14,714 nucleotides of DNA from CAYSLZ01 sp964547295 (GTDB taxonomy: Bacteria; Patescibacteriota; Microgenomatia; UBA12405; JAHJSD01). Below the pieces are notes generated by a model. The model did no database searches, had not been told where the DNA came from, and saw only the letters and a program-made list of their open reading frames with translations. Of the stretch, positions 5,542-12,768 are shown in pieces. Where the stretch lies: positions 1-14,714 of the forward strand of contig CAZJMH010000017.1 in assembly GCA_964547295.1 (NCBI GenBank), read 5' to 3'. A program made the position numbers and the translations under genes. The stretch's first letter is position 1, and every line of letters begins with the position of its first letter.

Positions 5542-7824
5542 TTAAGGAGAAATAATGGCTGGTTTTTCGGGAACAAATTCCGGACAATCCAAACAGATCA
5601 TTGTTCCTAACGGATCAGTAGCAACCAGTCGTTCCTGCCATTCCAGATTTGGATTATCCTTATCTGAATAAACCGGCTTTTCTGTTTTCTTATCAATTAA
5701 TATTGGCTGGCGTATTGGTTTTGGGGCCGGAACAGTTCCTTGAATAAAATACTCATATCGGCTGTCGCAACCTTCTTCAGGAGGAAGGGCCCCGGTTGAG
5801 TTGCAAATTCTTGCGCCGACTATATTAGCTGGTTGAGTCGGCCATTCCTGGTTTTTATCTTCTAGGAGGTTAGTCATAATCTTGTTCCAAATAGGGGAAG
5901 CTCCGGTTACTCCAGAGGCAACCCAGCCCATTGGCGTGTTATCATTGTTGCCAACCCAGACAACAACAACAAAGCTTGGTGTATATCCAACTGTCCAGTT
6001 ATCCCGCTTATCATTAGTTGTTCCTGTTTTTACGGCAACTTCTGGATGACCGTTGATTACCAACCAAGATCCAGACCCGAAAGTAGCGGTTCTGGCACCG
6101 TTATCGCTTAAAATGTGGTTAATTAAATAGGCGGCCTCCATTGAGAAGACTCTTTTCTCATTTGGTTTAACAAATTCTTCTAAAATTTTCCCGTGTCTAT
6201 CTTCAACTTTTAAAATTGTATTTAAATCTCGTCTTATGCCTAGATTTGCTATACTGCCAAAAGCAGTTGCCATTTCAGTCATTTTAACTTCGCCGCCTCC
6301 AAGGGTAAGTGATAAGCCAAAATCAGCTGGGTCTCGCTGGCCAAGACTTTCTAAGCCGGCTGCAGAAGCTGAAGCAATAAATGGCTCAATGCCGTTTATT
6401 GCCAGCATTCGGACAGCTGGTATATTCAAGGAGTTACCAAGAGCATAGCGGAGTTGAACAGCGCCCCGAAAACTTCCATCGTAATTTCTAGGGCAGTAAA
6501 CTTGCGGTCCGCCGGTAAAACAAGTAGGAATATCAGCAAAAATAGTAGCCGGAGTGACTTTTTTAGTTGCTAAACCAACCGCATAATTAATTGGTTTGAT
6601 TGCTGAACCCGGTTGACGAAGAGCAGTGGTTACGTTGTATTGACCGTCTATATCTTGGGCAAAATAGTCTTTTGACCCAACCATGGCCAAGATTTGTCCG
6701 CTTTTTGGGTCAGTAATAACTGCTGCTCCATTAGAAATATTCGCCTTTTCTAATTTATCAATTTCCTCTTTGACGATTTCTTCAGCCATTTTCTGGATGT
6801 TTATATCCAAAGTGGTTTTAACGGTTAGCCCGCCCTGGTGAGTAATTTTTGTGCCGTATTTTTCTATTAATATTTCCTTAAGATAAAAAACAAAATGTGG
6901 AGCATTAATCTGTGTTTCTGGCTTAGTATAAGTTAATTTTTTGTCTTTTAATTTGTCATAAGTATCTTTGTTAATTTTGTCCGCTTGATACATTCGGTGG
7001 AGAACAATTTTTTGCCTTTTTTTAGCATAGTCTGGGTGGATAAATGGAGAATTTTTAGTTGGTGAGGCCGGTAATCCAGCAATAAGAGCTGATTCTGCTA
7101 GGCTTAAATCTTTGGCTGATTTGTCAAAAAATCTACGGGAAGCAGCCTCAACTCCATAAGATACTCCTCCGTAAGGTATTTGGTTGAAATACATTTCTAA
7201 AATTTCGTCTTTTGAGTAAAGTATTTCAGTCAATATTGTTAAAATTGCTTCTTTTATTTTCCTGTCAATAGTTCGTTCTTGTGTAAGTAGGGCATTTTTA
7301 ACTAATTGTTGGGTTATAGTTGATCCTCCTTGTAATTCCCGCTGGAAAACAATTGAAACAAAAGCTCGGCTAATTCCTCTTAAATCAAAACCTCGGTGGT
7401 GGTAAAATTTCTCATCCTCAATTGCTAAAGTAGCATCAATTAAATGTTGCGGCAAATTGTCTAATTTAATTGGTATTCTGTTTTGGTCTCCATAAATTTC
7501 ATAAAGTAATTTATCGTTCCGGTCGTAAATTTGGGTTGAAGCTGGATAAGGAAATTCGGCTAATAGTTTTGGTGAAGGTAAAGATTTAAGAAAATAAGCA
7601 AAAAGTCCCAAACCGGTTAAAATAATTAGAGCCGGTAATACCCACCACTTTTCTTTAATTTTAATTGGTATTTTTTGCCAAATATTTTGGAGAGTATTTT
7701 TAGCCTTTGTTTTTATCAGCTTGAAAACACGAAAGATTATTTTAACTAGCGGCTTTATTTTCGCAGATAATTTTTTTTTAGTTTTTTTGATTTGTTTAAG
7801 TATTTTCTTTTTTCTGTCTACCAT
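5542..7824 (-). CDS. Class A penicillin-binding protein (bifunctional transglycosylase/transpeptidase), copy 2
   Basis: A 760-residue peptidoglycan synthase with the same architecture as its downstream neighbour. A strongly basic cytoplasmic N-terminus (1-60) and one membrane helix (about 62-79) come first. The GT51 domain follows, with EDEKFYHHRG (catalytic E136), GGSTITQQLVKN (166-177), RKIKE (188-192) and KDEILEMYFN (205-214). The transpeptidase has S407-AIK, S465-LN and K599-TGT. A 90-residue tail holds further cysteines (C674, C686, C744, C747) and proline-rich linkers. I start it at MVDRKKK (7824) and not at the in-frame ATG at 7881, because 7881 lies inside the tRNA-Ser gene and an extended -10 ends 7 nt before 7824. 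Both PBPs look catalytically intact, so specialised rather than failed copies are likely. Confidence 0.95.
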   Translation of the reverse strand: MVDRKKKILKQIKKTKKKLSAKIKPLVKIIFRVFKLIKTKAKNTLQNIWQKIPIKIKEKWWVLPALIILTGLGLFAYFLKSLPSPKLLAEFPYPASTQIYDRNDKLLYEIYGDQNRIPIKLDNLPQHLIDATLAIEDEKFYHHRGFDLRGISRAFVSIVFQRELQGGSTITQQLVKNALLTQERTIDRKIKEAILTILTEILYSKDEILEMYFNQIPYGGVSYGVEAASRRFFDKSAKDLSLAESALIAGLPASPTKNSPFIHPDYAKKRQKIVLHRMYQADKINKDTYDKLKDKKLTYTKPETQINAPHFVFYLKEILIEKYGTKITHQGGLTVKTTLDINIQKMAEEIVKEEIDKLEKANISNGAAVITDPKSGQILAMVGSKDYFAQDIDGQYNVTTALRQPGSAIKPINYAVGLATKKVTPATIFADIPTCFTGGPQVYCPRNYDGSFRGAVQLRYALGNSLNIPAVRMLAINGIEPFIASASAAGLESLGQRDPADFGLSLTLGGGEVKMTEMATAFGSIANLGIRRDLNTILKVEDRHGKILEEFVKPNEKRVFSMEAAYLINHILSDNGARTATFGSGSWLVINGHPEVAVKTGTTNDKRDNWTVGYTPSFVVVVWVGNNDNTPMGWVASGVTGASPIWNKIMTNLLEDKNQEWPTQPANIVGARICNSTGALPPEEGCDSRYEYFIQGTVPAPKPIRQPILIDKKTEKPVYSDKDNPNLEWQERLVATDPLGTMICLDCPEFVPEKPAIISP

Positions 7825-7831
7825 GACTAGT

Positions 7832-7840
7832 ATTTTACCA
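7832..7840 (-). promoter_or_regulatory. Extended -10 of PBP copy 2
   Basis: TGgTAAAAT on the minus strand (7840-7832) ends 7 nt before the ATG at 7824. It sits between the tRNA-Ser 3' end and the gene. No -35 is recognisable. It predicts a leaderless mRNA and decides the start codon. Confidence 0.55.
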
Positions 7841-7856
7841 AAGAGTGTTTTCTCGG

Positions 7857-7941
7857 CGGAGGAGGTGGGATTCGAACCCACGAACCCCGTTAGGGGCCAG
7901 GATTAGCAATCCTGTGCAATTGACCACTATGCGACTCCTCC
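7857..7941 (-). tRNA. tRNA-Ser (anticodon GCU)
   Basis: The acceptor stem GGAGGAG/CTCCTCC, the anticodon arm CAGGA-TTGCTAA-TCCTG (anticodon GCT, reading AGC/AGU), a long variable arm as expected for serine, and the T-arm GTGGG-TTCGAAT-CCCAC are all present on the minus strand. The discriminator base is G. The 3' CCA is not encoded (CCG follows). It lies directly upstream of PBP copy 2. Confidence 0.95.
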
Positions 7942-7944
7942 CAT

Positions 7945-7974
7945 TTGACTTTACTACCTATTATATTTTATCAT
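7945..7974 (+). promoter_or_regulatory. Promoter of the two-helix membrane protein gene
   Basis: TTGACT (7945-7950), an 18-bp spacer and TATCAT (7969-7974) stand 7 nt before the ATG at 7982, again predicting a leaderless transcript. The site overlaps the likely promoter of the divergent tRNA-Ser. Confidence 0.5.
7960..7973 (-). promoter_or_regulatory. Promoter region of tRNA-Ser(GCU)
   Basis: On the minus strand TGATAAAAT (7973-7965) and TATAAT (7965-7960) overlap, lying 23 and 18 nt from the tRNA 5' end. Either could be the -10. The first shares bases with the plus-strand TATCAT, so the two divergent promoters would compete for polymerase. Confidence 0.4.
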
Positions 7975-7981
7975 CTTATTA

Positions 7982-8551
7982 ATGTCTGAGACAAATAAAG
8001 AAAAAGGCGGCCGTCAGCCAATTGAGGTAATTCCTTCAATGGAAGAAAGGATACTCAATGAATGGCAGGCACTCGAGCGGCCATTTCAAAGAAAAGACAA
8101 AGATTTTTGGACAACTATTTTATCGATATTAGGATTAGTGTGTTTAATTCTTATTTTTGTCAAAGAATGGTTTTTAATTGCCACTTTAGCTGGGTTAGCC
8201 TTTCTTTATTATGTTTTAACAACAATTAAACCGGAAAAAAGCAAATACAAAATTACTAATAAAGGAGTTTATATATCTTCAACTCAGCGAATTGATTGGG
8301 AATTAATTCGACGTTTTTGGATTTCGAAAAAATGGGGGAATAGAATGATTAACTTAGATACCTGGCTAAAGTTCCCTCGAGTTTTTTCTATTGTTGTTCC
8401 TAAAAAACAAGAGAACAAAATTACAGAAACTTTAAAAAAATACATTCCTCAGGAAGAAAATTCTCCCCAGTTTTTAGACAAATTTTCTAATTGGGTCACT
8501 TCTAAAATTCCACTGGAATCAGATGAAGAGGAAAAAGAACAAGGAGAATAA
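7982..8551 (+). CDS. Uncharacterised membrane protein with two helices and a possible PH-like domain
   Basis: A 189-residue protein I cannot assign to a named function. A polar N-terminus (1-40) is followed by two adjacent membrane helices (about 45-61 and 63-81) forming a hairpin. Then comes a soluble segment (about 85-155) rich in alternating beta-strand pattern, with YKITNKGVYI (89-98), RIDWELIRRFWI (103-114) and FSIVVPKK (135-142). The order of a membrane hairpin, then 'Y-x-I-T-x-x-G-I-x-W-x-x-I' and an aromatic strand, resembles bacterial PH-like membrane-flanked proteins. This is an inference from pattern only. The C-terminus is acidic (DEEEKEQGE). It is followed 36 nt later by the tRNA-Arg/tRNA-Ser pair, which has its own -10. 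Confidence 0.8.
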   Translation: MSETNKEKGGRQPIEVIPSMEERILNEWQALERPFQRKDKDFWTTILSILGLVCLILIFVKEWFLIATLAGLAFLYYVLTTIKPEKSKYKITNKGVYISSTQRIDWELIRRFWISKKWGNRMINLDTWLKFPRVFSIVVPKKQENKITETLKKYIPQEENSPQFLDKFSNWVTSKIPLESDEEEKEQGE

Positions 8552-8568
8552 ACTTTTTCATTTCTAAA

Positions 8569-8577
8569 TGATAAAAT
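8569..8577 (+). promoter_or_regulatory. Extended -10 of the tRNA-Arg/tRNA-Ser unit
   Basis: TGaTAAAAT (8569-8577) ends 10 nt before the 5' end of tRNA-Arg. It is the same nine-base form as the dnaG promoter, but here it serves a stable RNA. Confidence 0.5.
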
Positions 8578-8587
8578 AATCTTAGTT

Positions 8588-8661
8588 GTCCCTGTAGCTT
8601 AACTGGATAAAGCGTTTGCCTCCGGAGCGAAAGATTGGAGGTTCAAATCCTCCCAGGGACA
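8588..8661 (+). tRNA. tRNA-Arg (anticodon CCG)
   Basis: The acceptor stem GTCCCTG/CAGGGAC, the anticodon arm TTTGC-CTCCGGA-GCGAA (anticodon CCG, reading CGG) and the T-arm GGAGG-TTCAAAT-CCTCC are clear. The discriminator is A8661 and CCA is not encoded. Only one base (C8662) separates it from the next tRNA, so both come from one transcript. Confidence 0.95.
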
Positions 8662-8662
8662 C

Positions 8663-8748
8663 GGAGGGTTGCCGGAGCGGCCAAACGGGATTGCTTCGAA
8701 AGCAATAGGGCTTTATGCCCTTCACAGGTTCGAATCCTGTACCCTCCG
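8663..8748 (+). tRNA. tRNA-Ser (anticodon CGA)
   Basis: The acceptor stem GGAGGGT/ACCCTCC, the anticodon arm ATTGC-TTCGAAA-GCAAT (anticodon CGA, reading UCG), a long class II variable arm (about TAGGGCTTTATGCCC) and the T-arm ACAGG-TTCGAAT-CCTGT identify it. The discriminator is G8748. CCA follows at 8749-8751, unlike the other two tRNAs here, so it may be encoded or fortuitous. Confidence 0.95.
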
Positions 8749-8771
8749 CCAATTTAAATTTGGCTCCGCCA
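8744..8771. repeat. Short direct repeat of the tRNA-Ser 3' end
   Basis: CTCCGCCA at 8744-8751 (the tRNA 3' end plus CCA) recurs at 8764-8771. Between them, GCCAA (8748-8752) and TTGGC (8760-8764) form an inverted repeat. At 8 bp this is too short to call an attachment site. It may simply be a hairpin ending the tRNA transcript, though no T-run follows. Confidence 0.35.
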
Positions 8772-8783
8772 GATTCCATTTCT

Positions 8784-8792
8784 TGATATAAT
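8784..8792 (+). promoter_or_regulatory. Extended -10 of the permease gene
   Basis: TGaTATAAT (8784-8792) is a consensus extended -10 ending 6 nt before the ATG at 8799. No -35 at normal spacing is evident. The mRNA is predicted to be leaderless. Confidence 0.6.
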
Positions 8793-8798
8793 TCTGAT

Positions 8799-9890
8799 AT
8801 GTTTAAATTTTGGCAGGGGGTTTTACTGTTGGTAGGAACAATTATTGGAGTTGGAGTTTTTTCTCTGCCCTACAGTTTTGCCCAATCAGGCTGGGGAGTA
8901 AGTTTGTTTGGTTTATTATTCTTAGCTTTATTGGTTACTGTTCTCAATCTTTTTTATTGCCAAGTAATCTTAGACAATCACGATGATTGTCAATTAGTTG
9001 GTTATGTTCGGCAGTATCTTGGGCCTTTTTGGCAGAAAGTAGCTTTTATTTCTTTAGTTTTTTCGTTAACTGGAGTAATGATAGCTTATGTTATTTTGGG
9101 AGGGGAGTTTTTAGCTCTGGTTTTTGGACAACCGTCTGGTTTTTTTTACCCCGTTTGGTTTTTGTTAATCGTTGCCTTCTTGTTTTTTCGCGATTATAAA
9201 TCATTGATTAGCACTGCCTCTTTTTTTTCGATTATTTTGCTAATTTTATTTATAATTTTTCCAATATTTATTCTTAAATATGTTGATTTAAAACAAATAA
9301 GTTTTATTGGCCGTCAGCCCTTCTTTTTCTGGGGGCCAAGTTTGTTGGCTTTATCTGGATTTAGCGCTATTCCTGAGGTTGAAGAAATTCTAAGAAAAAG
9401 CAATCAGCGGCAAAAATTACATAAAGCAGTAATTATTGGCACTTGGTTGCCGGTTTTAGTTTATATCATCTTTTCTTTAAGTGTTTATGGTATTAGTGGT
9501 GTTTATACTACAGCAGATGGTCTGAGCGGCTTAGTTCATCTTGCTCCCTATTTAGTCAGAATTGCTGCCGGCATTGGTTTATTAGCTTTATTTACCTCTT
9601 TTTTAAGCTTAGCTAATGTAGTTAAAGAAACCTATTATCGGGATTTGGGTATTAATGAAAATTTATCAAAAGTTTATGCTTTAATTCCTTCAATAATTGG
9701 ACTATTTTTAATTTTAGACCAATTTGCCAATATAATTTCTTTTGTTGGTGTCTTTGGTATCGCAGTTACCAATAGTTTAATTTGCTTTTTATTTGCCCAA
9801 ATAAAAAAAGATAAGAAATGGTTTGCTTTATTGGTAAGTTTGTTTTTTGTTTCCGGTGTGGCAGCTAAAATCATAGAAATGATAAAATAG
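8799..9890 (+). CDS. Amino acid permease, aromatic amino acid (Trp/Tyr permease) type
   Basis: A 363-residue polytopic inner-membrane transporter with about 10-11 hydrophobic helices. The first helix has the signature GTIIGVGVFSLPYSFAQSGW (13-32), in which the broken GxGxF segment binds the amino acid backbone in the APC superfamily. The same motif opens hydroxy/aromatic amino acid permeases. A second conserved-looking loop is FSAIPEVEEIL (188-198). The length is short of the usual 400 or so, but the helix set looks complete. Uptake of an aromatic amino acid by ion symport is the likely role, and would suit an auxotrophic reduced genome. The substrate cannot be read from sequence. Its last codons (ATG ATA AAA TAG) overlap the -10 of dnaG. 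Confidence 0.85.
   Translation: MFKFWQGVLLLVGTIIGVGVFSLPYSFAQSGWGVSLFGLLFLALLVTVLNLFYCQVILDNHDDCQLVGYVRQYLGPFWQKVAFISLVFSLTGVMIAYVILGGEFLALVFGQPSGFFYPVWFLLIVAFLFFRDYKSLISTASFFSIILLILFIIFPIFILKYVDLKQISFIGRQPFFFWGPSLLALSGFSAIPEVEEILRKSNQRQKLHKAVIIGTWLPVLVYIIFSLSVYGISGVYTTADGLSGLVHLAPYLVRIAAGIGLLALFTSFLSLANVVKETYYRDLGINENLSKVYALIPSIIGLFLILDQFANIISFVGVFGIAVTNSLICFLFAQIKKDKKWFALLVSLFFVSGVAAKIIEMIK
9880..9888 (+). promoter_or_regulatory. Extended -10 of dnaG, embedded in the permease 3' end
   Basis: TGaTAAAAT (9880-9888) lies in the last codons and first stop base of the permease and ends 5 nt before the dnaG ATG. It would make dnaG separately transcribed and leaderless. Confidence 0.45.
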
Positions 9891-9893
9891 ACT

Positions 9894-11666
9894 ATGGACC
9901 AGGTAGAAGAAATTAAATCAAAGACAGATATTGTTTCCTTAATTAATGATTATGTGCCTTTAAAGAAAGCAGGACGTAATTATCAGGCTCTTTGCCCTTT
10001 TCATGATGAAAAAACGCCTTCTTTTATGGTTTCTCCCGAACTTCAGATATATAAATGCTTTGGGTGTAATCGCGGTGGAGACGCAATAAAATTTCTTCAG
10101 GAATACGAAAAAATTGAATTTTGGGAAGCGCTAAAGATTTTAGCCAAACGAGCTGGAATTAAGTTGAAAACTGAAAAATTCGGCCAGGGTGAAGAAAAAA
10201 AAAGATTGTATCAAATTAACCATTTAGCTGCTAATTTTTATCATTTTGTTCTTACTGAGAGAGATGAGGCAATAAAAGCAAGAAAATATTTAGTTGATCG
10301 GGGGATAACCCAAAAAACAATCGAAAAATTTAAGTTGGGATTTTCTCCACCTCAAGGAAATTCAGTAATAAAATTTTTAAAAAAGAAAGGCTATACTAAT
10401 CAAGAAATCCGTCAAACTGGTTTAACTGCTGTTGGCAAAAGTGGTGATTATGAGCGGTTTCATTCCCGGATTATTTTTCCCCTTTTTAATCATCGGGAAG
10501 ATATAATAGGTTTTTCTGGTCGGACAATTCCAGGAGTATCACCAGAAAATTTAGCTAAATATATTAATATTCCTAACACTCGATTATATAAAAAAGGAAA
10601 TACGCTATACGGTTTATGGTTGACTAAAAATGAGATTCGCCAAGAAAAAGAGGCGGTTATTGTTGAGGGCGAATTTGATTTAATTTCTCCTTATCAATCA
10701 GGTGTTCAAAATATAGTTGCTATAAAAGGAACGGCATTTACATCAGACCAGGCAAAACTGCTTAAGCGTTATGCTGAGACGGCTATATTTGCTTTGGACG
10801 CCGATGCTGCTGGTAGTGAATCAGTTCGAAGAAGCAGTGGCATTGCTGAGGAGGAAGGTTTAGAAATAAAAGTTGCAGTTTTACCATCTGGTTATAAAGA
10901 CCCGGATGATTTAGCTCGTGATAAACCTGATTTGTTAAGGAAAATACTTAACCAGGCAATTAGTGTTTACGACTTTGTTATTCAGTCAGCAATGACCAGC
11001 TTTGATTCTAGTTTGCCAAGTGATCAGAGGAAGATTTTAAACCAAGTTTTACCCTTTCTAAATCAAATTGACAACGCGGTAGTTAAACAGCATTATTTAA
11101 AAAAATTAGCTGACCATTTTGATGTAAGTTTAGAATCAGTAATTACTGAAGCTGAAAAAAACACTAATGCTAAAAAAGTTGGTTCCCGACCAAATAAAAA
11201 AAAGAAACCACATTCTGAGAATAAAAAAAATCGAAGGGAGTTATTGGAGGAACAATTAATTGGTTTAATTTTTGGTGTCCGTCAATGGAATTATTTGGAA
11301 AAAGAAATAATTAACAACTTAATTTCTAGTTCTCGTTTAAAAAAAATCTTAAATCAAGCTAGAAGCTTTTTCAGCCAAAATGGGGATTTAAAACTAAAAG
11401 ACTTTTTTAATACTCTTCCTGAGGAATTAAAACCAGGATTTGAAAAAATATATTTTTATGGTCAAAAAGATAAGAGTTTTGAAAAAAAGGATATTGATGA
11501 GACTATTCGTGAATTAACTAGAGAAGATTGCCGCCAGCAACTGGCGGAAATTTCTCAACAAATCAGCCAGCTGGAAAAAGAGGGTAAAGACGGAGAAATT
11601 GAAGAATTAGAGCGTCGGTATGTTCAATTAAGCCAAAAGCTTTCCAGATTGGATAAGAGTATTTAA
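9894..11666 (+). CDS. dnaG: DNA primase
   Basis: A 590-residue bacterial primase that makes RNA primers for DNA replication with the replicative helicase. The N-terminal CHC2 zinc-binding domain has C34-x2-H37 and C55-x2-C58. The catalytic core follows, including RIIFPLFNHREDIIGFSGR (192-210), with a TOPRIM fold carrying VEGEFD (257-262, metal-binding E258), ALDADAAG (300-307, D302/D304) and KDPDDL (335-340). The C-terminal part (about 440-590) is lysine- and glutamate-rich with coiled-coil character, consistent with a helicase-interaction domain but poorly conserved. All catalytic residues are present. It precedes rpoD by 33 bp, the old dnaG-rpoD arrangement of the macromolecular synthesis operon, but rpoD appears to have its own promoter. 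The start is 3 nt after the permease stop, without a Shine-Dalgarno sequence. Confidence 0.97.
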   Translation: MDQVEEIKSKTDIVSLINDYVPLKKAGRNYQALCPFHDEKTPSFMVSPELQIYKCFGCNRGGDAIKFLQEYEKIEFWEALKILAKRAGIKLKTEKFGQGEEKKRLYQINHLAANFYHFVLTERDEAIKARKYLVDRGITQKTIEKFKLGFSPPQGNSVIKFLKKKGYTNQEIRQTGLTAVGKSGDYERFHSRIIFPLFNHREDIIGFSGRTIPGVSPENLAKYINIPNTRLYKKGNTLYGLWLTKNEIRQEKEAVIVEGEFDLISPYQSGVQNIVAIKGTAFTSDQAKLLKRYAETAIFALDADAAGSESVRRSSGIAEEEGLEIKVAVLPSGYKDPDDLARDKPDLLRKILNQAISVYDFVIQSAMTSFDSSLPSDQRKILNQVLPFLNQIDNAVVKQHYLKKLADHFDVSLESVITEAEKNTNAKKVGSRPNKKKKPHSENKKNRRELLEEQLIGLIFGVRQWNYLEKEIINNLISSSRLKKILNQARSFFSQNGDLKLKDFFNTLPEELKPGFEKIYFYGQKDKSFEKKDIDETIRELTREDCRQQLAEISQQISQLEKEGKDGEIEELERRYVQLSQKLSRLDKSI

Positions 11667-11668
11667 TC

Positions 11669-11696
11669 CTGCCTGGGTTCGTGTTATAATAGGCAG
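11669..11696. repeat. Inverted repeat flanking the rpoD -10 (possible operator)
   Basis: CTGCCT (11669-11674) and AGGCAG (11691-11696) are perfect inverted arms separated by 16 bp. Their centres are 22 bp apart, about two helical turns, and the extended -10 of rpoD lies exactly between them. The geometry suits a dimeric repressor. No T-run follows, so it is not a typical terminator for dnaG. Confidence 0.4.
11682..11690 (+). promoter_or_regulatory. Extended -10 of rpoD
   Basis: TGtTATAAT (11682-11690) is a perfect extended -10, ending 9 nt before the rpoD ATG at 11700. A 0-3 nt leader is predicted. Confidence 0.6.
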
Positions 11697-11699
11697 ACG

Positions 11700-12764
11700 A
11701 TGGATTACGAGATCGATTTTGAAGAAGTGGCAAGTAAGTTAATTAAAAAAGGCGATGAACAGGGTTATTTAACCCAAAGAGAAATACTTGACAAAATCGC
11801 CTATCCTCATTTATACATTGATCAGCTTGATGATTTTTACAGACAAATTTTTGAAAAAGGAATAGACCTTTTTAAAACTCTTGGAAAAGAAGAAGGAGAA
11901 GCAGATATTGGGGCAATTTCTTTATTAACGGAATCGAAATCGACTGACCCGGTTAGAATGTATTTAAAAGAAATCGGACAAATTCCCTTAATTGATGCTG
12001 AAAAGGAAGTTGAGTTGGCCCAACAAATTGAAAAGGGTTCTCATCAGGCCAAACAAGAGTTGACTCAAGCAAATTTGCGTTTAGTTGTTTCGATTGCTAA
12101 GAAATATATTGGCCGTGGTTTATCTTTCTTAGATTTAATTCAAGAAGGCAATAAAGGATTAATTAGAGCAGTTGAAAAATTTGATTGGAGAAAAGGATAT
12201 AAGTTTTCAACTTATGCTACTTGGTGGATACGCCAAGCAATTACCCGGGCGATAGCTGACCAGGCGCGGACGATAAGAATCCCGGTTCATATGGTGGAAA
12301 CAATAAATAAAGTTTATAAAGTCAGCCGCAAATTGACTCAAGAACTCGGCCGGGAACCAACAGTTGAAGAAATTGTTGATGCTAGTGACCTCACTGAAGA
12401 AAAAATCCGGATGATTTATCGTATTTCACAAGATACTACTTCCTTGTCAACTCCAATCGGAGACGAAGAGGATTCATTCTTAGGTGATTTTATTGAAGAT
12501 GAAACCCAGCCGTCACCCTATGAACAAACATCAAGCGAATTGTTAAAAGATGCCGTTGGAGATGTTTTAGATAGTCTTGACCCTCGGGAAGCGGAAGTTC
12601 TGAAGTTACGGTTTGGTTTGGAGGGTGAAGAGCCAAGAACTTTAGAGGAAGTCGGGAAAATTTTTGGTGTTACTCGAGAGAGAATACGACAGATTGAAGC
12701 AAAAGCAATTAGAAAACTGCGTTTACCAGCTAAACGTAAAGGTTTAAGTGATTATATTGAATGA
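11700..12764 (+). CDS. rpoD: Primary (housekeeping) RNA polymerase sigma factor
   Basis: A 354-residue sigma-70 protein that gives RNA polymerase its main promoter specificity. A short region 1.1-like N-terminus (KKGDEQGYLTQREILDK, 16-32) is followed by region 1.2 (DPVRMYLKEIGQIPLI, 83-98), region 2 with the core-binding and -10 helices (about 125-190, including FSTYATWWIRQAITRAI, 169-185), region 3.0 (IRIPVHMVETINK, 192-204), region 3 and region 4.2 (TLEEVGKIFGVTRERIRQIEAKAIRKLR, 314-341), the -35-reading helix-turn-helix. H197 and E200 occupy the positions that contact the TG of an extended -10 in E. coli sigma-70, which matches the promoters seen here. It lacks the large non-conserved insertion of proteobacterial RpoD. 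It ends in TGA, 4 nt before the next gene. Confidence 0.97.
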   Translation: MDYEIDFEEVASKLIKKGDEQGYLTQREILDKIAYPHLYIDQLDDFYRQIFEKGIDLFKTLGKEEGEADIGAISLLTESKSTDPVRMYLKEIGQIPLIDAEKEVELAQQIEKGSHQAKQELTQANLRLVVSIAKKYIGRGLSFLDLIQEGNKGLIRAVEKFDWRKGYKFSTYATWWIRQAITRAIADQARTIRIPVHMVETINKVYKVSRKLTQELGREPTVEEIVDASDLTEEKIRMIYRISQDTTSLSTPIGDEEDSFLGDFIEDETQPSPYEQTSSELLKDAVGDVLDSLDPREAEVLKLRFGLEGEEPRTLEEVGKIFGVTRERIRQIEAKAIRKLRLPAKRKGLSDYIE

Positions 12765-12768
12765 AAAA

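Noticed and set aside
7825..7881. A 19-codon N-terminal extension of PBP copy 2
   Set aside because: It runs into the tRNA-Ser gene, and an extended -10 ends 7 nt before the downstream ATG at 7824.
8744..8771. An integration attachment site at the tRNA-Ser 3' end
   Set aside because: The repeat is only 8 bp, spaced 20 bp, with no integrase or mobile cargo between or near the copies.
8582..8779. A minus-strand frame over the tRNA-Arg/tRNA-Ser pair
   Set aside because: It is the reverse complement of two clear tRNA genes; the peptide (GTGFEPV, GGFEPP) is the typical false translation of tRNA T-arms.
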